From: Muribaculaceae bacterium Isolate-110 (HZI)
GTDB lineage: Bacteria > Bacteroidota > Bacteroidia > Bacteroidales > Muribaculaceae
Direction of reading: 5' to 3'
DNA length: 64,000 nucleotides
NCBI GenBank assembly: GCA_003762875.1
Contig: RIBL01000002.1
Coordinates: 62,001-126,000, forward strand
Of this stretch, positions 1-8,947 are shown piece after piece. How positions within the stretch are numbered: the stretch's first letter is position 1; each line of letters opens with the position of its first letter. A program made the position numbers and the translations under genes. Below the pieces are notes generated by a model, which had not been told where the DNA came from, searched no databases, and was given only the letters and a program-made list of their open reading frames with translations.

Positions 1-1204
1 GGTCGATGTAATAGCGGCGTTCGGGACGAGGGCCTACTATCGACATGTCGCCTTTCAGCACATTCCACAGGTTGGGCAGCTCGTCAAGACGATATTTTCT
101 CATCACACGCCCTATCGGCGTGATGCGGCTGTCGGCGGCCGAGGAAAGCATGGGGTGTCCGTCGGGCTCGGCATGGTCACACATCGAACGGAGTTTATAC
201 AGCCTGAACGGCCGCTTTCGATAGCCGACCCGCTCCTGGGAGTAAAACACAGCTCCCGGCGACTGCTTTTTTATCACTACCGCCAGCACCGCCATGACAG
301 GGAGTGAGACCGCAAGCCCTACCGACGAGATAATTATGTCAGTAAAACGCTTTATGGCCACAATGCTGTCGGAGAGCTCACACCGCGATATGTCGACGAG
401 CGGCTCGGCCAATATCGATTCATAACGCACCGTCCCCATAATCAATGCCTTCAGGTCGGGTGAAACGTAGAGCGGCACGCCAAACGAAAAGAGCCGGTTG
501 ATGACCGCCAGAGCCTTGTCGGCTGACAATGTGTCAGCCACAAGCAGCACACATGACAGTTGGCCTGTCTTAAACATTGATTCGACATCGTCCATAGCCG
601 TCATCTCCACTCCGTCAATCTCCTTACGGCGGCTGTCATCTGAGATGTCGGCCACGGAACGGATTACAAGTCCGTGCTGCGACGCCACGGCACGCAACCG
701 GTCAATGCGTCGGACTATATCGTCCGCATCACCGACCACAACGGCCTTGCGCGCGCCTCCGGGCCTGCGCTGTAGATGCAGAAAATGTGTGGTGATACTG
801 ACACGTGTCACATAGACACACACAAACAGCACTCCGCCAAACATCAGCAATATCTCGTAGTTGAACACTCTTCGCGGCAACACATCGTTGAGCAACACCA
901 CAAGAAAGAATGCAATCGACCCTATGGCTACTCCGACAAAAGTCCTGACCAGCTCGGTAATGCGCGACTTGTTATAGACCTTTATATAATAGCCGGTAAG
1001 ATAATACACCAGCAGCATGAACGGTGGAAACAGCAACATCGACAACACAACGCCATGTGACGACAGAAACTGTAGCAGACCGTGATAGCGCATGGCTATA
1101 TCGGGCACTACCGCAAAGCGCAACACGTCGAATATCACCACTCCGACAAGAGTAGCGACATAGTCGGTCACGACATGGCATATGCGTATTCGGTCCTCCT
1201 GCAT
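1..1204 (-). CDS. Initiating sugar transferase (polyprenyl-phosphate glycosylphosphotransferase), 3' part beyond window
   Basis: Partial gene: about 401 codons are present and the C-terminus lies outside the left edge. The N-terminal half has several hydrophobic membrane segments, followed by a soluble region resembling a CoA-binding-like Rossmann domain (around VVVGDADDIVRRID), then another membrane segment and the catalytic bacterial sugar transferase domain. Signature pieces seen are SQERVGYRKRPFRLYKLRSM, TPIGRVMRKYRLDELPNLWN and GDMSIVGPRPE. The family transfers a sugar phosphate from a UDP-sugar to undecaprenyl phosphate at the inner membrane, the first step of capsule, exopolysaccharide or O-antigen repeat synthesis. 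The exact sugar cannot be told from sequence. Its ATG overlaps the stop of the upstream tsaC-like gene by one base (TAATG), which implies translational coupling. Confidence 0.9.
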   Translation of the reverse strand, partial: MQEDRIRICHVVTDYVATLVGVVIFDVLRFAVVPDIAMRYHGLLQFLSSHGVVLSMLLFPPFMLLVYYLTGYYIKVYNKSRITELVRTFVGVAIGSIAFFLVVLLNDVLPRRVFNYEILLMFGGVLFVCVYVTRVSITTHFLHLQRRPGGARKAVVVGDADDIVRRIDRLRAVASQHGLVIRSVADISDDSRRKEIDGVEMTAMDDVESMFKTGQLSCVLLVADTLSADKALAVINRLFSFGVPLYVSPDLKALIMGTVRYESILAEPLVDISRCELSDSIVAIKRFTDIIISSVGLAVSLPVMAVLAVVIKKQSPGAVFYSQERVGYRKRPFRLYKLRSMCDHAEPDGHPMLSSAADSRITPIGRVMRKYRLDELPNLWNVLKGDMSIVGPRPERRYYID

Positions 1205-1788
1205 TAGTCACGAAGTATGATGATGTCTCCTGTATCCGTAATCTTTACCACCTTCGACGGACGTGACGGTGCGGCATTGTCACGACCTGTCAGGGCCACA
1301 TAATCAAGCCTGGCGAGCAACGCGGGCTCAATCGAGCCATACACCGCCGGGGCCGGCTCTCCGCTGATATTGGCCGATGTCGACACTATCGGGCCACCGA
1401 GAGCCCGGCAGAGGTCCGAGGCAAATCCATCGCGGACTATACGTATGCCGATGCTGCCGTCGGCAGCAAGCAGCTCGGGAGCTACGTCACGGCCACCCGG
1501 ATAGACCACCGTGACTGGTCTGTCGCTCGTCCTGACATACTCAATGCCACACCGGTCTGCGCCGTCGGCTATATGACCGGCAAGCATCTCCTCATCGGCC
1601 ACAAGTGTAATCAGAGCTTTGGAATCGGCACGGTGCTTTATCTCAAAGACCTTTTTCACCGCCTCGCTGCACGTGGCGTCACAGCCTATGCCCCACACCG
1701 TGTCGGTGGGATAGGCGATCACACCTCCCGAGCGCAATGCGGCTACAGCCTTGTGCAAATCGTAAGTATAGTCGTAGTCACTATTCAT
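1204..1788 (-). CDS. tsaC: Threonylcarbamoyl-AMP synthase (Sua5/YrdC/TsaC family)
   Basis: A 194-residue protein made of a single YrdC domain, the short form of the family. It shows the conserved nucleotide-binding stretches AYPTDTVWGIGCDA and KHRADSKALITLV near the N-terminus and STSANISGEPAP further on. The family makes threonylcarbamoyl-AMP from threonine, bicarbonate and ATP for the t6A modification of ANN-decoding tRNAs. The stop overlaps the ATG of the downstream sugar transferase by one base, so the two are probably one transcript although their functions are unrelated. A box matching TAnnTTTG on the minus strand ends only seven bases before the ATG, which suggests a very short or absent 5' leader. 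Confidence 0.93.
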   Translation of the reverse strand: MNSDYDYTYDLHKAVAALRSGGVIAYPTDTVWGIGCDATCSEAVKKVFEIKHRADSKALITLVADEEMLAGHIADGADRCGIEYVRTSDRPVTVVYPGGRDVAPELLAADGSIGIRIVRDGFASDLCRALGGPIVSTSANISGEPAPAVYGSIEPALLARLDYVALTGRDNAAPSRPSKVVKITDTGDIIILRD

Positions 1789-1795
1789 ATTACTG

Positions 1796-1803
1796 CAAAT
1801 TTA
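1796..1803 (-). promoter_or_regulatory. Probable -7 box for tsaC
   Basis: TAAATTTG read on the minus strand matches the Bacteroidetes -7 consensus TAnnTTTG. No clear TTTG was seen at the expected -33 position. The box lies seven bases from the ATG, so transcription would start at or just before the start codon. Confidence 0.4.
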
Positions 1804-1951
1804 ACCTTTTTCGTCGAATCTACCATAACTACCCGCCACTTTATTTTATCAAATCCATACCTGACACATATAACCTCCGGCTCATTTTGACGCCTTCACA
1901 CCGAAAGTATTATCATTTTGCCATCAAATTTCAAATATTTTTGGCAAAATG

Positions 1952-1983
1952 TTTGCATAATTCAAAAACGCATCGTACATTTG
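1952..1983 (+). promoter_or_regulatory. Promoter of asnA
   Basis: TTTG (1952-1955), a 20-base spacer and TACATTTG (1976-1983) match the Bacteroidetes housekeeping promoter. The asnA ATG follows about 55 bases later. Confidence 0.75.
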
Positions 1984-2038
1984 CAACATAATCAAACAAA
2001 AACACTCTTACAACACGTTTAAAACATCCACCAACAGC

Positions 2039-3073
2039 ATGTCACTCATCATCCCCCGAAAATATAGACGCAAACTCCTCCCCGAGACCACCGAAGTAGC
2101 CATCAAGATGATCAAAGACACGTTTCAGGCCACACTGGCCCAGGAACTTAACCTGCGTCGCGTAACAGCCCCGCTCTTCCTGCTCACCGGCACAGGCCTC
2201 AACGATGATCTCAACGGTGTGGAGCACGCCGTGTCGTTCACCATCGACGCAATGGACTCGCGCAAGGCCGAAGTGGTACACTCGCTCGCCAAATGGAAAC
2301 GTTACAAACTCGGAGCCTACGGCATCCCCCCCGGCTACGGACTCTATACCGACATGAACGCCATACGCACCTTCGAGGACCTCGACAACCTCCATTCGCT
2401 CTACGTCGACCAATGGGACTGGGAAAAGACAATACGCGAGGAGGACCGCAATATTTCCTATCTCAAGGACACGGTAAAGAAGATATACGACTCTCTGCGC
2501 AAGGTGGAGCATCTCGTGTATGAACGCTTCCCCCATATCACCCCCACTCTTCCCGAAGAAATCACCTTTATATATGCTGAAGACCTCTCGCGCCAATACC
2601 CCGACCTCACACCCAAAGAACGAGAGGCCGAAGCTACACGAAAATACGGAGCCATATTTCTCATCGGCATCGGGGGCGACCTCTGCGACGGCAAACCACA
2701 CGACGGCCGCGCACCCGACTATGACGACTGGAGCACAATCAACGAAGCAGGATATGCCGGACTCAACGGCGACATCCTCCTCTGGAACCATGTGCTAGAC
2801 ATCCCCTTTGAAATCTCCTCGATGGGCATACGCGTGAGCCCCGAGTCGCTGCGCCACCAGCTTGAACTGCGCGGTTGTCCCGAAAAAGCATCGCTCACAT
2901 TCCATCGCATGCTCCTTGACGGCGAGCTTCCCTACACCATCGGAGGCGGCATCGGTCAGAGCCGACTCTGCATGTTTCTCCTCCACAAAGCCCACATCGG
3001 CGAGGTCCAGGCATCGATATGGCCCGAGCAACAAATCAAAGAATGTGCGGCCGCCGGCATCGAACTACTCTAA
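2039..3073 (+). CDS. asnA: Aspartate--ammonia ligase
   Basis: The 344-residue protein is of standard length for AsnA, which makes asparagine from aspartate and free ammonia with ATP; the fold is related to class II aminoacyl-tRNA synthetases. Recognisable stretches are PLFLLTGTGLNDDLNG near the N-terminus, KWKRYKLGAYG and GLYTDMNAIR in the middle, and SMGIRVSPESL and GGGIGQSRLCMFLL at the C-terminus, the last resembling class II motif 3. It is transcribed alone from its own promoter and is followed by a strong terminator, so it is probably monocistronic. Confidence 0.97.
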   Translation: MSLIIPRKYRRKLLPETTEVAIKMIKDTFQATLAQELNLRRVTAPLFLLTGTGLNDDLNGVEHAVSFTIDAMDSRKAEVVHSLAKWKRYKLGAYGIPPGYGLYTDMNAIRTFEDLDNLHSLYVDQWDWEKTIREEDRNISYLKDTVKKIYDSLRKVEHLVYERFPHITPTLPEEITFIYAEDLSRQYPDLTPKEREAEATRKYGAIFLIGIGGDLCDGKPHDGRAPDYDDWSTINEAGYAGLNGDILLWNHVLDIPFEISSMGIRVSPESLRHQLELRGCPEKASLTFHRMLLDGELPYTIGGGIGQSRLCMFLLHKAHIGEVQASIWPEQQIKECAAAGIELL

Positions 3074-3118
3074 GAAAAAACATCGTCACTGACGTCACGA
3101 CACGTCATTTTTGTCAGC

Positions 3119-3158
3119 AAAATTCGGCCATAATGTCACCATTTGGCCGAATTTTTAT
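3119..3158 (+). terminator. Rho-independent terminator after asnA
   Basis: A 12-base stem (AAAATTCGGCCA, 3119-3130, with TGGCCGAATTTT, 3144-3155) closes a 13-base loop and runs into a T-rich tail. The flanking A run means it could also work on the minus strand. Confidence 0.85.
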
Positions 3159-3316
3159 TTTGTGATTCTTTAATATAAGTACTTCAGAGGGGTGTTCAAC
3201 ATTTTTGGCACGGTATTTGTTTCATTAGTGAACGTCTTGAGGCCGCGTAGCCTGCCGCCACAAGCATAAACAGAAAAAAAATAAAAAAGAAACAAATAAA
3301 TAAAACACTATCAACT

Positions 3317-5236
<1,920 letters not shown>

Positions 5237-5253
5237 GTTTCCAATTCAATAAT

Positions 5254-5295
5254 AAAAAAAGAATGTAACTCAATGTGAGTTACATTCTTTTTTTA
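5254..5295 (+). terminator. Terminator after dnaK
   Basis: A near-perfect stem of about 19 bases with a 3-base loop (A7GAATGTAACTCA, then TGAGTTACATTCT7). The flanking A and T runs make it potentially bidirectional. Confidence 0.9.
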
Positions 5296-5351
5296 TTTGT
5301 ACGCTTTCAAACAAATACTTGTTTCCTTTAATCTGCAAAACAAAAGTAAGG

Positions 5352-5378
5352 TTGATTCAGACTTTTTTCTTAACTTTG
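5352..5378 (+). promoter_or_regulatory. Promoter of the zeta-toxin-like pair
   Basis: TTG (5352-5354), a 16-base spacer and TAACTTTG (5371-5378). The first gene begins 28 bases downstream. The spacer is slightly shorter than usual. Confidence 0.6.
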
Positions 5379-5405
5379 GCGTTGAATAAGAAAAGATTAT
5401 AGATT

Positions 5406-5621
5406 ATGTCGGAAGCAGAAATGAATAGTTATCGACTGACGTCGATGGAGGAGCCGGGCGACGAACGCATGGCACAGATTATGCGTGAAGTTGCCGAGGA
5501 TGCTCGCGAAAGCACCCGCCGGGCTGCCGAGCGTGTGGCTGCCGGGATTGAGGCTGCTACGCATGAGGCCCGCGCAAGAGTTGAAGAAACCTTAAACAGG
5601 CTTCGCTATGACAGCAAGTGA
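5406..5621 (+). CDS. Small coiled-coil protein upstream of zeta-toxin-like kinase
   Basis: A 71-residue charged, alanine-rich protein that looks almost entirely helical from residue 20 onwards, consistent with a short coiled coil or amphipathic helix; no family was recognised. Its last 14 bases overlap the start of the zeta-like gene in another frame, a coupling typical of toxin-antitoxin pairs, and both follow one promoter. By position it could be an antitoxin or accessory factor, but it does not resemble known epsilon or PezA antitoxins and has no visible DNA-binding helix-turn-helix. Coding status rests on the promoter, the overlap and the composition. Confidence 0.65.
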   Translation: MSEAEMNSYRLTSMEEPGDERMAQIMREVAEDARESTRRAAERVAAGIEAATHEARARVEETLNRLRYDSK

Positions 5622-6219
5622 ACATCGACCAGTCCTGATTGTGATTGCCGGGCCTAACGGGTCGGGCAAGACTTCCGTGACCTCCAAGATTCTACATCAT
5701 GAGTGGCTGGAGGATTCGGAGTATATAAACCCCGACAATGTCGCCCGCGATGTATTCGGTGACTGGAACAATCTGGAATCTGTTCTTAAAGCAGCCAACT
5801 ATTGCAATGAATGGAGGGAAAAATGTCTTTCAGAACGCAAGAGCCATATATTTGAGACTGTGATGTCAGCCACCGATAAGGTCGAATACATTCTCAGAGC
5901 AAAAGAAGCGGGATTCTTCATCCGCTTGTTCTTCGTATCCACTGAATCTCCAACCATCAATGCAAAACGTGTCGCTAACCGAGTGCTGAATGGCGGACAT
6001 GATGTGCCAATTCCCAAAATCATATCACGATACGATAAATCTATTGCCAACTGCATGGCGTTGGCCCCATACGTCGACCGGCTTTATGTCTATGACAACT
6101 CAATCGAGGATGCGGAAGCCCGGCTTTTGTTCCGTCTGAGCGACGGAGAGCTTGCCAAACGCTATATAGAAGAGCTTCCCAACTGGGCTTCAACTATCCT
6201 TCCAAGTAAGAAACGATAA
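5608..6219 (+). CDS. Zeta-toxin-family P-loop kinase
   Basis: A 203-residue protein with an N-terminal Walker A motif (IAGPNGSGKTS, residues 13-23) and the zeta/AAA arrangement, including EYINPDNVARDVFG and the Glu-containing stretch SHIFETVMSA. The region around RVANRVLNGGHDVP is also typical of bacterial 'predicted ABC-type ATPase' zeta homologues. Classical zeta toxins phosphorylate UDP-N-acetylglucosamine and block peptidoglycan synthesis; the substrate of these short chromosomal homologues is not established. The gene overlaps the upstream small gene by 14 bases. It stands at the edge of an AT-richer patch that interrupts otherwise GC-rich housekeeping genes, consistent with horizontal gain. 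Confidence 0.82.
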   Translation: MTASEHRPVLIVIAGPNGSGKTSVTSKILHHEWLEDSEYINPDNVARDVFGDWNNLESVLKAANYCNEWREKCLSERKSHIFETVMSATDKVEYILRAKEAGFFIRLFFVSTESPTINAKRVANRVLNGGHDVPIPKIISRYDKSIANCMALAPYVDRLYVYDNSIEDAEARLLFRLSDGELAKRYIEELPNWASTILPSKKR

Positions 6220-6303
6220 AGTAACCGATGTCATTCTCATGAAATTAAATCTCCGTATTTGCGCCATACAATACCAGCACATTGATAATCAAAATAGTCA
6301 CAA

Positions 6304-6765
6304 TCAATATATACGCCTAATCCACCTCTCAGATGATTTTGTACCCCACTGGACATGCCAATTTCTACCTGTTGCTTTATCTAAAAGTATGAATTGATAC
6401 ATGTTTTTTGTGGGGTATAATTCAAATGAATTTAATCCATTATACCAAGATAAATCTTCATTACTTAATATCGCTGAAAATTCGTCTTTAGATTTTAGTG
6501 ACCATTGTATTAGCTCTAATTTGCCAGTTTGAGTATCTAACTTAATGAGAATATAAATATTCTCCGTCGGATAAATCTTATAACGATTGGACTCATACTC
6601 TCTGTCCTGATTATATCTTATATCACTAAGAAGTTCTAATAACGATTCAGAATCCTCCATATTTTTTGGAGATATAGAGTCTACATGGACTGATGAAATA
6701 GAATCCGTTTGAGAGAATATGCAAAAGGGAATAAATAGGAGAATAATTGAAAAAAAGTATTTCAT
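6304..6765 (-). CDS. Secreted protein with an internal repeat, function unknown
   Basis: The ATG at 6765 is preferred because it places a clean signal peptide (hydrophobic residues 4-18, cut near FS-QT) at the N-terminus, giving 153 residues. The mature protein has two copies of a roughly 31-residue unit, residues 61-91 and 113-143, each following the pattern YPTxNxYxxxxLDxxTGxxxxxQW. This resembles a motif in uncharacterised Bacteroides secreted or lipid-anchored proteins, but no function was recognised. The gene is AT-rich relative to the window and is the last of three minus-strand genes, which may form one transcript. Confidence 0.7.
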   Translation of the reverse strand: MKYFFSIILLFIPFCIFSQTDSISSVHVDSISPKNMEDSESLLELLSDIRYNQDREYESNRYKIYPTENIYILIKLDTQTGKLELIQWSLKSKDEFSAILSNEDLSWYNGLNSFELYPTKNMYQFILLDKATGRNWHVQWGTKSSERWIRRIY

Positions 6766-6824
6766 TGCAGTTATTTTAAATATTATAACTAAAAACCGCC
6801 CCACATAGAAAAGCCATTAGGTCC

Positions 6825-7172
6825 TTAGAATCCTTCAGATTCATCAATTGAAAGATTGACCCCTTTGCTCTTTACATCACTTACGATTTTTGAAAAAGCG
6901 TCTTTGTCGTTTTCATACATATACCTGAAGTATGATGATAACTTATTGTAATCTTCAAAACCATAAGCATCTAAAATAATGTCGAGGGATTCCATCCCAT
7001 TCCCGTTCTCAAATGAGCCATCTTCATGTTGGACTTCATAGTCAACATTGAAAAAAAGTTCTCCATCTCCATTTAAGTCTTGTAGATAGATAAAAACTTC
7101 CTTAGTTAATTCTTCTGATTCCTCGGTATAGATCACAACTGTTGTGTCATGTTCAAGTGTTTCTTTTTTCAT
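6825..7172 (-). CDS. Small acidic protein of unknown function
   Basis: A 115-residue, strongly acidic cytoplasmic-type protein with no signal peptide or membrane segment. It mixes predicted strands at the N-terminus (TTVVIYTEESEE, EVFIYLQDLNGDGELFF) with helices in the C-terminal half. The size and acidity are like those of immunity or antitoxin proteins, but no family was recognised and no toxin partner is evident in the neighbours. It lies between two other unrecognised minus-strand genes, with gaps of 78 and 59 bases. Confidence 0.6.
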   Translation of the reverse strand: MKKETLEHDTTVVIYTEESEELTKEVFIYLQDLNGDGELFFNVDYEVQHEDGSFENGNGMESLDIILDAYGFEDYNKLSSYFRYMYENDKDAFSKIVSDVKSKGVNLSIDESEGF

Positions 7173-7250
7173 TGCAATATTTCAGTTTAATAAAAAATGG
7201 GAGCTTGCGATTAAAATCTTCCTGTCAAGACATCAGGTTTAATTTACGAC

Positions 7251-8096
7251 CTAATTTACTTCATCATCTTCTATCTTGGCGTTTCGGTGATAACCATGTC
7301 GGACGAAAGAGTCAACGAAGATAAGTTCTTTGTACCATTCGCCAAGCTCATTCTTCTTGTTCTGCATACGGAAGAAACCACGTACATAGATGTCGTTTTC
7401 GTTGATGATTTTACGAAACCATATGGAATCCATAACAATGACCTCTTGACCTGTCTGATTGAGGACTTTCTTTTTTTCGATATATTCAAGCGGCGTTCCC
7501 TCAATGGCAGTGAACTTGCCGCGTGGGATGACGATTGTTTCCACTTTTATGTATCGTTTGACGGCAACATAGGTAGCGACAAATCCAGCAATAAAAGCTA
7601 ATTTTCGCTGCCGCTCTTGTAAAGACCCTGAAAACAATAAATTATCAGATAACAGTGTATTTGTAATCCCAACACCGATATTCTCGCCATCGCAGACATT
7701 GCATGTATAGAAGTTGAAAACACTCTTTCCGTATAGTTCGGTAAAATGCCAAATATGCAACTGATTACCACCAAAGCTGTATACAATTGTGACATTGCCA
7801 CGACAAAGTAAAATTCCACACTCTTCTCTTTTGCAAAAATCCTCAAACAATTGTGGCATTATATTGTCGAAAGACCGATGGCTCTTATACATGACCTCCC
7901 CAAAAGAAGGCATGAGAAGTTCCGGCAATCCCCATTCGGGAGTTTGCTTACGGATTTTATCTAACTCGATAAAACTGTGCAAAAGGATGGATTGATTTAT
8001 TGGATTCGACACAGGCGCAATCACCAAATTCTCCGGTGCTTGCTTCAAGTCGGGATGTAGCAACCATGTGATTATGGAACGTTCCTTTATTAGCAT
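7251..8096 (-). CDS. Protein of unknown function, 281 residues
   Basis: A 281-residue soluble protein with no signal peptide. It contains two CxxC-like pairs of cysteines in separate places (KREECGILLCRG, residues about 89-100, and FYTCNVCDGENIG near the middle) and a long C-terminal mixed alpha/beta region. No domain was recognised. It is the first gene of an AT-rich minus-strand trio and has a minus-strand TAnnTTTG box upstream. Its composition differs from the housekeeping genes on both sides, which fits an acquired accessory gene. Coding status is supported by length and by the absence of a better frame. Confidence 0.7.
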   Translation of the reverse strand: MLIKERSIITWLLHPDLKQAPENLVIAPVSNPINQSILLHSFIELDKIRKQTPEWGLPELLMPSFGEVMYKSHRSFDNIMPQLFEDFCKREECGILLCRGNVTIVYSFGGNQLHIWHFTELYGKSVFNFYTCNVCDGENIGVGITNTLLSDNLLFSGSLQERQRKLAFIAGFVATYVAVKRYIKVETIVIPRGKFTAIEGTPLEYIEKKKVLNQTGQEVIVMDSIWFRKIINENDIYVRGFFRMQNKKNELGEWYKELIFVDSFVRHGYHRNAKIEDDEVN

Positions 8097-8140
8097 AAAC
8101 TTAAATTGGTGATATTTGTATGCGCTGCGCGTTTATGTTG

Positions 8141-8148
8141 CAAAATTA
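8141..8148 (-). promoter_or_regulatory. Probable -7 box for the accessory trio
   Basis: TAATTTTG on the minus strand, about 45 bases before the ATG at 8096. No convincing -33 element was seen. Confidence 0.4.
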
Positions 8149-8203
8149 AGCAAATATTCTGGAATAAATTGCTTTAACTCCATACCTATGTCTAAAGGCA
8201 TCC

Positions 8204-8947
8204 TCAATCTCTACTTTTTGCCATCTCTCTTGCCCTGGCGAGTGAGGCCGGACGTCCTATGTCAATCCACGTGTAGCTGCCTGACGGGGTATAGGCCCGG
8301 ATATCAAGCTCCCGGCAAGCATCTATATAAAAAGGTGTGATTGAAAATTTACCCTCCGGCATATATTCGGCCATGCTGTCTATGACGCAAGGATTGATTA
8401 TATGCACTCCACCAAACGCCATCTGACGGCTTCCGTCAGTCACTTCTGCGGGAAAAGGCGAACGGGTCTCGCCGGTCAACACATTGCGCCACCCGGTCAT
8501 GCGTCCCGAAGCGTCAAACAACAGATAGCGCGAAGTCTCGCGGCTGTCGGCAAGCAGTGTGACGTCAGCCCCGGATGCACAATGACGCTCCATCATCTCC
8601 CGAAGGGGAAAATCAGTAAATATATCAGCATTATACAGCACCACAGGCCCGTCGCCGCGCAGCATCGTGGCAGCTTTAACCACTCCGCCTCCCGTGTCAA
8701 GCAGACACGAAGACTCGTCACTCACTCTTATGTCCACACCGAAATCGTGCGAGGCAATGTAATCCTTGATCATACAGGCGTGGTGGTGTACATTGACCGT
8801 AATTTCCGACACACCTGCATCGCGCAACCGCTCGATGGCCCGCTGCAACATCGGTTTGCCGCCTACCTCAATCAGAGCCTTGGGACAAGTGTCGGTCAGC
8901 GGAGCGAGACGTGTGCCGAGTCCGGCGGCAAATATCATTGCTTTCAT
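8204..8947 (-). CDS. MurU-like sugar-1-phosphate nucleotidyltransferase
   Basis: Starting at the ATG at 8947, the 247-residue protein begins MKAMIFAAGLGTRLAPLTD, the nucleotide-binding signature of the family, followed by CPKALIEVGGKPML and a metal-site VVLYNADIFTDF. The family joins a sugar-1-phosphate to a nucleoside triphosphate. MurU makes UDP-N-acetylmuramic acid from MurNAc-1-phosphate in cell-wall recycling. The assignment to that reaction rests mainly on context: the ATG overlaps the stop of an AmgK-like kinase by four bases (ATGA). A longer reading from an upstream ATG at 8980 would overlap the kinase gene more and adds residues not seen in the family. Confidence 0.85.
   Translation of the reverse strand: MKAMIFAAGLGTRLAPLTDTCPKALIEVGGKPMLQRAIERLRDAGVSEITVNVHHHACMIKDYIASHDFGVDIRVSDESSCLLDTGGGVVKAATMLRGDGPVVLYNADIFTDFPLREMMERHCASGADVTLLADSRETSRYLLFDASGRMTGWRNVLTGETRSPFPAEVTDGSRQMAFGGVHIINPCVIDSMAEYMPEGKFSITPFYIDACRELDIRAYTPSGSYTWIDIGRPASLARAREMAKSRD

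Noticed and set aside
2042-2791. Long open frame antisense to asnA
   Set aside because: It overlaps a well-supported conserved gene over its whole length, has no recognisable domain and shows the composition expected of the reverse of GC-rich codons. Similar long antisense frames over gyrA, mltD, mutA and the SusC genes were dropped for the same reason.
3156-3316. CIRCE or other heat-shock operator before dnaK
   Set aside because: No inverted repeat resembling CIRCE was seen; only AT-rich sequence and a weak promoter-like stretch.
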